IMG/VR virus record: IMGVR_UViG_3300032006_001297
Span: 1-42,447 of that record
Reading direction: 5' to 3' (one strand)
Source: a virus
DNA length: 42,447 nucleotides
Shown here in pieces: positions 15,692-22,600 of this stretch. The notes under the pieces are model-generated. The model made no database searches, had not been told where the DNA came from, and was given only the letters and a program-made list of their open reading frames with translations. A program made the position numbers and the translations under genes. How positions within the stretch are numbered: position 1 is the first letter of the stretch; every line of letters begins with the position of its first letter.

Positions 15692-16687
15692 CTAACATTT
15701 TCTCCACCGTGAAAGTGCAAAATTTGCTTGCAGACCAGAATGTATATTATTATCTATAACATCTATAATCTCTCTGCTTGCCATACCGTTCATTATCATT
15801 TCATTGATGTCTTTTCCTTCAATATCATCTGGCCAAATACAAACTTTATATCCTTTAGTAATAAATTTTTCCATAGAATGTACAATTTCTTTATTTCTTT
15901 TTTCATTATCTAGCACTATGATAGTTTCAAGATCAAAAACATTAAATTTAACACCTGCCATTGCCATACAATTAGGTAAAAATAAACTATCAAGTGGGCC
16001 TTCAACACAATATTTTCTTTTTGATTCATCAATTCTTTCCTGCCCGTATATTAAATCCTCGACTCCTTTCATTTTAATAGTTATGTATTTAACTGGTTCT
16101 TTCGGATCAAACGATCTTCCTTGAAAACCAATAACATTATTTTTACTGTCAAAAAATGGTATTATTAATCTCGGTGTATCTCCTTTCAATGAAGAAAACT
16201 TTTTAGGTATTACTTCATTAGTCCACTTTTTAAATTCTGTGCAAAAATAAAGTTTTTCAAAATAGTTTTCTGGTATTAGTCTTTTTGATAAGTATTTTCT
16301 TGCTGGATGATCCTTTTCCAAAGAAGTAATGATTTGAAGTCCGTGAAGAACATTATTAAATTCTGGAACAAAATTAAATTTACGACTACTATCATCTTTA
16401 CTAACAATTCTTTTCTCTTTATACTTTTCAGTAATATATTCTCTATGTAAAGACGGATTTATTTTTTCTAAAAAATTACTAAAATTTGTTCCATACTCAC
16501 AATTATGACAACGATAAAAATATTTATTTTGTTTTTCATAAATAAAGCCTCTGGCCTTATTTTTATTCTTTTGAGAATCTCCGCATATAGGACAACGGAA
16601 GTTCCACAAATTATTTGTTTTCTGTTTAAATTTTTCTAAACTATTAGAACATATGTTTATATATTTTACATCAATAAAAGCATTCAT
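15692..16687 (-). CDS. 61: DNA primase, T4 gp61-like
   Basis: The 331-residue length fits T4 gp61 (342). An N-terminal zinc ribbon is formed by Cys32/Cys35 (RCPICGDS) and Cys60/Cys63 (YRCHNCEYG). The TOPRIM catalytic core includes YCVEGPLDSLFL (Glu229, Asp233), IIVLDNE and KVCIWPDDIEGKDINE. It makes the short RNA primers for lagging-strand synthesis with helicase gp41, which is encoded in the upstream unit. The ATG at 16687 lies two bases after the stop of the dehydrogenase gene. Confidence 0.92.
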   Translation of the reverse strand: MNAFIDVKYINICSNSLEKFKQKTNNLWNFRCPICGDSQKNKNKARGFIYEKQNKYFYRCHNCEYGTNFSNFLEKINPSLHREYITEKYKEKRIVSKDDSSRKFNFVPEFNNVLHGLQIITSLEKDHPARKYLSKRLIPENYFEKLYFCTEFKKWTNEVIPKKFSSLKGDTPRLIIPFFDSKNNVIGFQGRSFDPKEPVKYITIKMKGVEDLIYGQERIDESKRKYCVEGPLDSLFLPNCMAMAGVKFNVFDLETIIVLDNEKRNKEIVHSMEKFITKGYKVCIWPDDIEGKDINEMIMNGMASREIIDVIDNNIHSGLQANFALSRWRKC

Positions 16688-16689
16688 CT

Positions 16690-17781
16690 CTATTCTCTAT
16701 AAATCTTCCCAAATGTTGTTCCATACACATCTTCTAATTCTACATGCTCTTGTCTAACATAACCTTCTTGTAGTATCTTTTTTGTTAAATATAATTCAAC
16801 CATTGCCAATAAACCAATAGCAGTAGTATATTGTATAGCAGTTAAGTATCTTCCATTAATAAATGTCGGTTTAAAAATTTTATGATAGTTATTATCATCA
16901 ACAGAAGCAAATAAAATAACAACATCATCAAGTGTTTTAGGAATTCTTTTAAATATTCCTGTCAATTCACTTTGATTTAAAGATAAATCATTAAAAAGAA
17001 AATCAATATAATTATGATGGCCAATACGTCGGATAGTTTTATAATCAACATTTAAAGATGGATATTGCTGGTCTAATGTTTTTGCAAATGTTCCAAGGCC
17101 ACCAGATGTATGAAATGCCTCGTATTCTCTACCATCCAATGTTATCTTTTCATAACCAGATAGTGCTGGTACTGTTTTATATTTACCATTATGTATAATT
17201 TGACAATCACCTAAATATTCATTAACCAAACCTTCACCACTCCAAGATGTATAATATCTTAATTTGTTAGAAGCATTCTGTGATAATGCACCAACACGAA
17301 TTTTAACACTACGAGGATTTTCGGCTTTTTTCAAAAGATGATTTGCAATAACCGTAGACATGCCAGGGGCAAGACCACAATGTGGCATTGTGAATGGAAT
17401 TTCTTCCCTATCTTTAATTAAAGATATTTCTTTAAGCAATTTAATATGTTTGTCTAGGGAATCATCTTCGGATAAATCAAAGTATGGAACATCATACGTT
17501 ATACAAGCTTTATATAAATTTATGTTTTGATGAAAAGGGAGAGCATTAATGATAAGAGTTTTACCACTAACAAATTGATTGAATTGAGTACACTCACCAT
17601 CATATGTTGGTTTAGTAACTTTCAAACGGACATAATTTTCTTCAGGTATCTTTGCTGGTCTATTAATTTGATCTGCGATAGATATTTTATATCCACAACC
17701 AGTACTAGCAAGTAGGTCGTAAATCGTAGAACCAATAGTTCCTGCACCAACTATTCCAATATGCGTTTCTTCATTAGTCAT
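16690..17781 (-). CDS. Saccharopine dehydrogenase-like NAD(P) oxidoreductase
   Basis: The 363-residue protein opens with a Rossmann motif, IGIVGAGTIGSTIYDLL (residues 8-24), and has HCGLAPGMS near residue 154, the hallmark of the saccharopine dehydrogenase superfamily catalytic domain, followed by alpha/beta segments with GGLGTF and RRIGH. Lysine-metabolising members interconvert saccharopine with lysine or glutamate plus aminoadipate semialdehyde; related members make carboxyspermidine or homospermidine, so the substrate is open. It is the first gene of its unit, and its promoter's -10 is so close that the ATG at 17781 is at or next to the predicted transcription start, with no room for a ribosome site. 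It is unusual in a phage and probably host-derived. Confidence 0.8.
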   Translation of the reverse strand: MTNEETHIGIVGAGTIGSTIYDLLASTGCGYKISIADQINRPAKIPEENYVRLKVTKPTYDGECTQFNQFVSGKTLIINALPFHQNINLYKACITYDVPYFDLSEDDSLDKHIKLLKEISLIKDREEIPFTMPHCGLAPGMSTVIANHLLKKAENPRSVKIRVGALSQNASNKLRYYTSWSGEGLVNEYLGDCQIIHNGKYKTVPALSGYEKITLDGREYEAFHTSGGLGTFAKTLDQQYPSLNVDYKTIRRIGHHNYIDFLFNDLSLNQSELTGIFKRIPKTLDDVVILFASVDDNNYHKIFKPTFINGRYLTAIQYTTAIGLLAMVELYLTKKILQEGYVRQEHVELEDVYGTTFGKIYRE

Positions 17782-17787
17782 ACTATA

Positions 17788-17816
17788 ATAATAACATACG
17801 AAAAGTTAATAAACAA
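17788..17816 (-). promoter_or_regulatory. Sigma70-like promoter, unit 3 (leaderless layout)
   Basis: Read leftward, TTGTTT (17816-17811), a 17-base spacer and TATTAT (17793-17788). The expected start point is at about 17781, the first base of the dehydrogenase ATG. A second weaker -10 (TATAGT) overlaps. CC precedes the -35, as at the other three promoters. Confidence 0.65.
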
Positions 17817-17820
17817 GGAA

Positions 17821-18162
17821 TTAGTTAGGCAGAATATACTTTGCTAATGCACCTATGACGGTAATACCACCAAGAAATATCCAAATATATCTCTCCGTCT
17901 GTGCGATCCGTCTATGAATATTTTTATGTTCAGCAGATACTTTATCCCTAATAGCCTGATGATATTCTAATTCCGTTTGTATATGTTTGTCTAATCTTTG
18001 TTCAACTTTATTAAAATCATCTATTCTTTGTGCGTTCTTTGTAGAAAAATGATCTTTAATAAAATTTATTTCTTTTTGATATTGTTTCAGTATATAAGTG
18101 ATATGCTCTATGTCTTTTCTTAGTTCTACTATCTGTGTTTCTGATTCTCTAGATTGATCCAT
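17821..18162 (-). CDS. Coiled-coil protein with C-terminal membrane helix (XhlA-like)
   Basis: A 113-residue protein: residues 5-90 are charged helical heptads (QIVELRKDIEHITYILKQYQ...) and residues 92-110 are hydrophobic (RYIWIFLGGITVIGALAKYIL). A cytoplasmic coiled coil with a C-terminal anchor is the layout of XhlA-type holin partners and of some antiholins. It directly follows a small lipoprotein gene and ends the unit, a position compatible with a lysis module. This is inference from topology; no sequence family was recognised with confidence. Confidence 0.6.
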   Translation of the reverse strand: MDQSRESETQIVELRKDIEHITYILKQYQKEINFIKDHFSTKNAQRIDDFNKVEQRLDKHIQTELEYHQAIRDKVSAEHKNIHRRIAQTERYIWIFLGGITVIGALAKYILPN

Positions 18163-18165
18163 TGA

Positions 18166-18381
18166 TTAACCACCCTCCCGACAATCCTCCAGTTGCTTTA
18201 GCATTGAATTTTCTGCATCAAACCTATCTTTAATCCAACGAGGTGTTACTTCGTAATTACCATTCGGTAATTTTGTCATTTGTGATTCACCAACAATTCT
18301 TACAGTAGGACGTTCATAAGCATTACTTGTTCCACAACCAACTAAAACAATTAAACAAAATCCCAACATTATATTTTTCAT
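18166..18381 (-). CDS. Small outer-membrane-type lipoprotein
   Basis: The frame is open further upstream, but the ATG at 18381, behind an AAGGAG site, starts a 71-residue protein with a lipoprotein signal: MKNIMLGFCLIVLVGC with lipobox LVGC. The mature part is short and polar (ERPTVRIVGESQMTKLPNGNYEVTPRW) and ends in a charged helix. Small phage lipoproteins are often o-spanins. The adjacent gene encodes a membrane coiled-coil protein, so a lysis role is possible but unproven. Confidence 0.7.
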   Translation of the reverse strand: MKNIMLGFCLIVLVGCGTSNAYERPTVRIVGESQMTKLPNGNYEVTPRWIKDRFDAENSMLKQLEDCREGG

Positions 18382-18391
18382 TGATTTCTCC

Positions 18392-18715
18392 TTAAAACAT
18401 CTTTCCATCTTGTGCTTCAATTTCATCTTTATATTCATCTGCGTATTCTTGTGCAACATAATCTTTAACTTTCTTATCAAATTTAACGCCTGGAAATTCT
18501 TTAGAATATTTCTTTGCACCATCATCTACAAGATATTTCCATAACTTCGGTGCCTTACTATGGTCATATTTTCCAGACTTCATTTTCCTTTGAATATTCT
18601 TAACAATGGGTACTAGTCTTTGTCTATACAAATCACTATCATTATCTATATATAATCTGAGTTCCATTGCTTCATCTTTCCAATTTTCTTTTACAAATGT
18701 CGTGAAATTTTTCAT
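18392..18715 (-). CDS. Conserved phage protein with capsid-targeting-like N-terminus
   Basis: A 107-residue helical protein beginning MKNFTTFVKENW, similar to the internal-protein leader described for the 23-27 kb block. The body (LRLYIDNDSDLYRQRLVPIVKN, KAPKLWKYLVDDGAKKYSKEF) resembles an uncharacterised family of marine T4-like phages. The start overlaps the upstream stop by one base. It may be a virion or head-internal protein. Confidence 0.6.
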   Translation of the reverse strand: MKNFTTFVKENWKDEAMELRLYIDNDSDLYRQRLVPIVKNIQRKMKSGKYDHSKAPKLWKYLVDDGAKKYSKEFPGVKFDKKVKDYVAQEYADEYKDEIEAQDGKMF

Positions 18716-18927
18716 TAACCTTTTCTCCCTGTTTTACCTGCTCTAGCACGTTCAGCAAGATATTCAAACATTGAGTCAATCCCTTCAACATCCTCATCAC
18801 CTAAAGACTTATCCATTTCTTTTTTTCTTTGTTTGAATTCATCAAAACTATCTTTATTAGATTTCTTATCAATCTTATCCATTACTTTTACTGCAAGGCC
18901 CAATGCGTTTCCAATAAGACTTAACAT
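18715..18927 (-). CDS. Small charged protein, unknown
   Basis: A 70-residue protein with a short hydrophobic start (MLSLIGNALGLAVKVM) followed by a Lys/Asp/Glu-rich helix and a GIDSMFEYLAERARAGKTGRKG tail. The first 16 residues could be amphipathic and membrane-associated. It is coupled to both neighbours by one-base overlaps. Function unknown. Confidence 0.55.
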   Translation of the reverse strand: MLSLIGNALGLAVKVMDKIDKKSNKDSFDEFKQRKKEMDKSLGDEDVEGIDSMFEYLAERARAGKTGRKG

Positions 18928-19715
18928 TATTCTTTCTCCAATTGTGAATATTTCTTTAAATAGATCATGTGACCTGTTTTATCACTTTGCACTATGATAG
19001 ATTGTTTTGGATTCTTTTTTGCATACGCATGAATTTTCTTTCCATAATCTGAATTTGTATCAATATGTTTATTCCAACGTGCATATCGTTTTTTACCTTG
19101 CTGACATCTAACAAAATCACCAGAACTTACTTTAAAAACTGGTAAACGTGCAAATGTTGAATCAGGTGTAAGATCAAGAGTATCAGTAGTAGTTGCATCT
19201 TCTCTCAATCTTGGCTCTTTTCGATTATAATTTTGTGTAGTTACTGAAAGATTATTGGCATCATTATTAAGTGGATTATTATCTTTATGATGCACATCCT
19301 TTTTGTCATTCTTTTTCACTTTACCTCTTTTCACCATTAACCTCCTCGCTCTCAAACGAGCAGCGTTCTTTTCACGTTGCTCTGGTTTAGAATGATAATT
19401 ATCATACTCTTTTCTATAATTACGTTCCATCAATGCTTCTATTGTATCTCTATCCAACTCCATTATTCTTGAAATTTCTTCAGCAGACTTACCCTGATCT
19501 ATTAATTTATGTAACCAATCCATATTTTTTCCTTCTTGCTTCAATACTAATTCCGGATCAGGTTTTGCACCAACATAAGTTGTACCTTTTAATTTTTTTC
19601 TTTTCCAAACTTTTTTCTTTTTCTTTCTTTTCCATGTTGTCTTATCATCACCGGTACCGACAACAGCAGGTCCTGTTGCATTTGTTGGTACATCCTCAGA
19701 GAATTTCTTTTTCAT
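18927..19715 (-). CDS. HNH-like protein, conserved in T4-like phages
   Basis: A 262-residue basic protein. The N-terminus (FSEDVPTNATGPAVVGTGDD) resembles virion-associated T4-like proteins. A Lys/Arg-rich stretch follows (29-43), then a helix-turn-helix-like segment, and VHHKDNNPLNNDANNLSVTT (141-160), which matches an HNH endonuclease core. The C-terminal domain (195-262) has GDFVRCQQGKKRYARW strands. It is either a homing-type nuclease or a structural protein with an HNH-like fold; the conserved position argues against a mobile element. The ATG lies inside the upstream gene end, behind AGAGGAAA. Confidence 0.7.
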   Translation of the reverse strand: MKKKFSEDVPTNATGPAVVGTGDDKTTWKRKKKKKVWKRKKLKGTTYVGAKPDPELVLKQEGKNMDWLHKLIDQGKSAEEISRIMELDRDTIEALMERNYRKEYDNYHSKPEQREKNAARLRARRLMVKRGKVKKNDKKDVHHKDNNPLNNDANNLSVTTQNYNRKEPRLREDATTTDTLDLTPDSTFARLPVFKVSSGDFVRCQQGKKRYARWNKHIDTNSDYGKKIHAYAKKNPKQSIIVQSDKTGHMIYLKKYSQLEKE

Positions 19716-19998
19716 TTTCCTCTTCCTCTTTTAGCAATAAAATTGCTGCTGCGGCATAAGAACCAAACTTAGACCTACCACCCGGTATTCTATTTAAAAG
19801 ACGTTTAAGATTAAATATAAATCTTATTAAAACAGTATAAGAATCTTTTTCGGCACTTGTTTTTAATGATTTATATTTTTTAAGAACTTTTCCATCCTTA
19901 TCAATAATACCTTGTTTAAAAGCATCTTGTTCGTCCCAAGGTTTTACCAATGTTTTTATTATTCTGAATGTTATATATGTATCTACTAATGATGACAT
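19696..19998 (-). CDS. Conserved T4-like phage protein
   Basis: A 100-residue protein. MSSLVDTYITFRIIKTLVKPW and RLLNRIPGGRSKFGSYAAAAILLLKE are segments I recall in a small family found across cyanophage-like myoviruses and positioned next to the same neighbours. It ends in an acidic run. Function is not known; a role in virion assembly is likely from context. Confidence 0.68.
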   Translation of the reverse strand: MSSLVDTYITFRIIKTLVKPWDEQDAFKQGIIDKDGKVLKKYKSLKTSAEKDSYTVLIRFIFNLKRLLNRIPGGRSKFGSYAAAAILLLKEEEENEKEIL

Positions 19999-20364
19999 TT
20001 ATTTTATTTTCCTTAAGACGGATATAACTTTTTCATCCAACATTACATCATTAAAATCATTAGGCATTTTATTAATATAAACTAAAAAAGTTTTTAATGC
20101 GGAATGAAAACTCTTTTCTACTTTAAAAAATAAAACTCTAGTCGCTGCCTCTGTTTGAAAAACATTATAGAAAGTAATTAGATGATTTAAAATTAATCTT
20201 TCTTTGAGAATACCATCCGAATCATATCGTTTAAGCAATCTACGAATATAATGTATTCGTTTAATATCCTCAAAAAATTCTTTTATATCTTTACAATGTG
20301 GATTATCATAATGAAGTAATGCGTACATCATATAATTTCCATTTGTCAAAACATTGAACCTCAT
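19999..20364 (-). CDS. Conserved T4-like phage protein (DUF7207-like)
   Basis: A 121-residue helical protein with ALLHYDNPHCKDIKEF, IRRLLKRYDSDGILKERLIL and NVFQTEAATRVLFFKVE. This order of segments is typical of an uncharacterised family common in marine T4-like phages, probably DUF7207 (accession from memory). GAAAGG precedes the ATG at 20364. It forms a conserved pair with the next gene. Confidence 0.7.
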   Translation of the reverse strand: MRFNVLTNGNYMMYALLHYDNPHCKDIKEFFEDIKRIHYIRRLLKRYDSDGILKERLILNHLITFYNVFQTEAATRVLFFKVEKSFHSALKTFLVYINKMPNDFNDVMLDEKVISVLRKIK

Positions 20365-20381
20365 AAAAACCTTTCATAATT

Positions 20382-20621
20382 TTATGATATATATGCTATA
20401 CTTGTACAATTTGATGTTCCACAAGAAATCGTATCCGTTGATGCTTTAACTAAATCTATTGAACCACCAGCAGGTATATATATTGTTCCTAAAGTTGTTC
20501 CACTAGCATTTTTCTGTGTTAATGTAACTGCACCTGTTGCCACAACATGAACTAATGTTGCTGTTCCTATATTATTGTTTGTGGGATTAGCTATTACTGA
20601 TCCTAATAATTTCATTTTCAT
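20382..20621 (-). CDS. Small beta-rich virion-type protein
   Basis: A 79-residue protein without charged clusters, rich in Thr, Ala, Gly and Val (ATLVHVVATGAVTLTQKNASGTTLGTIYIPAGGSIDL). The pattern of short strands and an IPAGGSI turn is typical of small decoration or fibre-associated proteins of marine phages. Two cysteines lie near the C-terminus (TISCGTSNCTS). AAGGAAA precedes the ATG at 20621. Confidence 0.6.
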   Translation of the reverse strand: MKMKLLGSVIANPTNNNIGTATLVHVVATGAVTLTQKNASGTTLGTIYIPAGGSIDLVKASTDTISCGTSNCTSIAYIS

Positions 20622-20639
20622 TTTTATGTTTCCTTTTCT

Positions 20640-21119
20640 TTACGGTGCCTGTTCAGGCCATAATTTTAAAAATCTTTCTCTATACCAATCTTCATGTAAT
20701 TTGTATTTGTAAACAAATTCAGATGTTTTATTCACACCTTGCCAGTCTGCATCTTTGACATTTTTCCAAATTGCCCATTCTTTTAATACATAATAACTAT
20801 ACGGATTTATCTTATCCGAAACTAAAATCCAATGGTCTTTATATTCTGTAAGTTCATATCTGCACATTTTACCTTTACAGGCATACGTTTCAATCAAATG
20901 ATATGCAATAATTAAATCTGGTACACCATCAGCATCAGTATCAAAATAAAAAGATACAGTTCTTGGAACTTCCTCAGGAATCCACTCAACTAATTTATCC
21001 AATGAGGGTTCCTGAAGTTCCTTAAATTGATATTCTTCCGAATTACGGAAGAAATTTTCTTCTGCTTGAGCAAAGTTTGTACAAAAAACAAAGATTAAAC
21101 AGACAAACCTTAATAACAT
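20640..21119 (-). CDS. Secreted protein with EF-hand-like calcium loop
   Basis: A 159-residue protein with a signal peptide (LLRFVCLIFVFCTNFAQA, cleavage after about residue 19). The mature part contains FDTDADGVPDLI (58-69), an Asp-rich loop of the EF-hand or thrombospondin type-3 kind, and two cysteines in YACKGKMCRYE. It probably folds in the periplasm or on the virion. No ribosome site is evident ahead of the ATG at 21119, which lies just after the upstream stop. Confidence 0.65.
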   Translation of the reverse strand: MLLRFVCLIFVFCTNFAQAEENFFRNSEEYQFKELQEPSLDKLVEWIPEEVPRTVSFYFDTDADGVPDLIIAYHLIETYACKGKMCRYELTEYKDHWILVSDKINPYSYYVLKEWAIWKNVKDADWQGVNKTSEFVYKYKLHEDWYRERFLKLWPEQAP

Positions 21120-21123
21120 TTTA

Positions 21124-21741
21124 TTACGTTACAGTAATGGTACAAGCTGCCGTTCCTGTAAAACCACTAAGGTCCCTTGAAGAATTAACAGTATTACTTG
21201 CAGTATCTTTCATTGTTGCACCACCCGGTAGTGCCACAGCATTATGCAAAGCAGTAGCAAGAGTTAAAACATCATTAGTTGCAACTGTTTGACTTGCCAA
21301 AGTAAATCGTTTTCTGTTTGCTGTTGAACCAGTAGCAGTATAAACAAGTACATGAGGTCCTCGACCAGAACCAGAACCTTCATTACCATTCATACAAGTA
21401 AGTGTCGGAGCTCCAGTTACGGTAACTGCCTCATCCCAACTAATTTCTGCGGTCAATGTTACAGAGCCACCACTAACGGCAGACGTAATCCAACGTATAT
21501 CTGTAGGTGTTGCTGTACGCAAACCAGTTGTTGTACTCGTACCAGCCAAACCACGAATAGCAACTAAAATTTCTGGTGTTGCAGTTGTAGAGTCATTACC
21601 CGTAGCAGCAGATCCTGCTCTTCTTACCCAACCATTATTTGTCGCATAAACATCTTCTCTTGCATAATCTGAATTTTCATCATCCGGAGCAAACTTGGGT
21701 TTGTTTGTTGCCGAATCGTGTACTTTTCCCCATAGTGACAT
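21124..21741 (-). CDS. Ig-like virion decoration or structural protein
   Basis: A 205-residue Thr/Ala/Gly/Ser-rich protein. The N-terminal part (MSLWGKVHDSATNKPKF ... YATNNGWVRRAG) resembles marine T4-like structural proteins that begin MSLWG. The C-terminal part (residues 88-205) reads like a bacterial Ig-like domain: VTLTAEISWDEAVTVTGAPTLTC. Codon use looks less AT-rich than in the neighbours, as expected from composition. GAGGAG precedes the ATG. It is probably on the capsid or fibre surface, by analogy with Hoc. Confidence 0.65.
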   Translation of the reverse strand: MSLWGKVHDSATNKPKFAPDDENSDYAREDVYATNNGWVRRAGSAATGNDSTTATPEILVAIRGLAGTSTTTGLRTATPTDIRWITSAVSGGSVTLTAEISWDEAVTVTGAPTLTCMNGNEGSGSGRGPHVLVYTATGSTANRKRFTLASQTVATNDVLTLATALHNAVALPGGATMKDTASNTVNSSRDLSGFTGTAACTITVT

Positions 21742-21743
21742 TT

Positions 21744-22007
21744 TTATTTCTCCTCAGTTAATAGAACTTTTTTATTTTTTGAACTGCTTTCTTTTTTAAA
21801 TGTAACTGCACCAGAAGCAGAATCTTTTGTTGTTGCACGAATAATAGTTTTTACATTATTGTAATGGTCAACATCAAAAGTAATTTCATCCCCATCCTTA
21901 ATATCACCATTTGCTTGAACAACAGTTAAATTAAAATTATATGTTTTTTCTTCTGTTATAATTTGTCCAACACCATCATTGTATTTAGATATTTTTCCAA
22001 TTAACAT
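21744..22007 (-). CDS. Small beta-barrel protein, cold-shock-like
   Basis: The ATG at 22007 is preferred: it has an AAAGG site eight bases ahead, while an upstream in-frame extension would run through a strong hairpin. The 87-residue product opens MLIGKISKYNDGVGQIITEE and continues YNFNLTVVQANGDIKDGDEITFDVDH, a five-strand plan like a cold-shock or OB domain, but without the full RNP1/RNP2 aromatic motifs. The C-terminus is Lys/Ser-rich. A nucleic-acid-binding role is inferred. Confidence 0.6.
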   Translation of the reverse strand: MLIGKISKYNDGVGQIITEEKTYNFNLTVVQANGDIKDGDEITFDVDHYNNVKTIIRATTKDSASGAVTFKKESSSKNKKVLLTEEK

Positions 22008-22027
22008 ATCTGTACCTTTCATAATAA

Positions 22028-22054
22028 TATATGGGGGACAATGCCCCCCATATA
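22028..22054 (-). terminator. Strong GC hairpin between small genes
   Basis: A perfect 10-base-pair stem (22028-22037 with 22045-22054; five G-C pairs and five A-T pairs) closes a seven-base loop. Read leftward it is followed by TTATTATG rather than a long T tract. It is the most GC-rich structure in the window, located between a stop (22062) and a start (22007). It is either a terminator or an RNA-stabilising 3' end. Confidence 0.6.
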
Positions 22055-22061
22055 CCATGAT

Positions 22062-22256
22062 TTATTTTGCGTTTTTATTGTGATGAACATTCAATGCTAA
22101 CCAATTCATAATTGGCCAAAGTTTACCAAGAAACGGTATCTTTTCAGCGTATTCATCTTTTAGGGCCATAGTAAGAGCATTAGCAACAACCACGATTGAT
22201 CCTAATGTACCCCACCACGATTGCCCTTCAGCCCATGCAAATAACATTGATTCCAT
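22062..22256 (-). CDS. Small membrane protein, possibly holin-like
   Basis: A 64-residue protein with hydrophobic segments WWGTLGSIVVVANALTMAL (14-32) and FLGKLWPIMNWLALNV (42-57), an acidic loop between them, and a His/Asn/Lys tail. Two short helices with a charged tail fit small class II holins, but many phage membrane peptides share this form. AAAGGAG precedes the ATG. It is clustered with two more tiny membrane proteins. Confidence 0.55.
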   Translation of the reverse strand: MESMLFAWAEGQSWWGTLGSIVVVANALTMALKDEYAEKIPFLGKLWPIMNWLALNVHHNKNAK

Positions 22257-22274
22257 TTTTTTACTCCTTTACAA

Positions 22275-22346
22275 TTAGTGATATAAAACAGCTGCAACTG
22301 CCCACCCAAGTAAAAACCAAATTCCGTGAACCATCCAACCAGCCAT
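22275..22346 (-). CDS. 23-residue membrane microprotein
   Basis: The ATG at 22346 follows AAAGGAGGTACTGAAC, close to an ideal ribosome site, and encodes 23 residues that are almost entirely one hydrophobic helix (MVHGIWFLLGWAVAAVLYH) before TAA. It fills what would otherwise be a 118-base gap between two other small membrane genes. The very strong ribosome site is the main support. Function unknown. Confidence 0.65.
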   Translation of the reverse strand: MAGWMVHGIWFLLGWAVAAVLYH

Positions 22347-22374
22347 GTTCAGTACCTCCTTTAAGATTTAAATA

Positions 22375-22596
22375 CTATGCACGATTAAAAATTGCATAGA
22401 TTACACCAACAGAAGCCAGACCAACAACGCCCTGTGCTCCGAGTGTACCAATGAGAACACTAATGTTACCAATGATGTCACCACCGATAAACGGTACAGC
22501 CTTACCAAAAATTACTTGTAAAACAATACCAAGAGCAAGAAATGCAATTCCTGCTTCTGTCAACTTCTTAACCCAACCAATAATTTGGTCAAACAT
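22375..22596 (-). CDS. Small membrane protein, two helices
   Basis: A 73-residue protein with hydrophobic segments at 15-32 (AGIAFLALGIVLQVIFGK) and 42-70 (IGNISVLIGTLGAQGVVGLASVGVIYAIF), and a short amphipathic start (MFDQIIGWVKKLTE). AGGAGATTTAG precedes the ATG. With the two following genes it makes a cassette of three small membrane peptides. A holin or membrane-remodelling role is possible. Confidence 0.6.
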   Translation of the reverse strand: MFDQIIGWVKKLTEAGIAFLALGIVLQVIFGKAVPFIGGDIIGNISVLIGTLGAQGVVGLASVGVIYAIFNRA

Positions 22597-22600
22597 TTTA

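Noticed and set aside
18382-18525. Long N-terminal extension of the 18166-18381 lipoprotein
   Set aside because: It runs antithetically through the end of the neighbouring gene and would bury the lipoprotein signal; the ATG at 18381 has AAGGAG and the signal right after it.
18927-19715. HNH protein as a homing endonuclease or mobile element
   Set aside because: The gene has overlapping, conserved-type neighbours, no intron or inserted-gene context, and an N-terminus like a virion protein, so a mobile label is not supported.
22008-22058. N-terminal extension of the 21744-22007 gene
   Set aside because: It would translate through a perfect GC hairpin and the residues look like hairpin sequence; the ATG at 22007 has a proper ribosome site.
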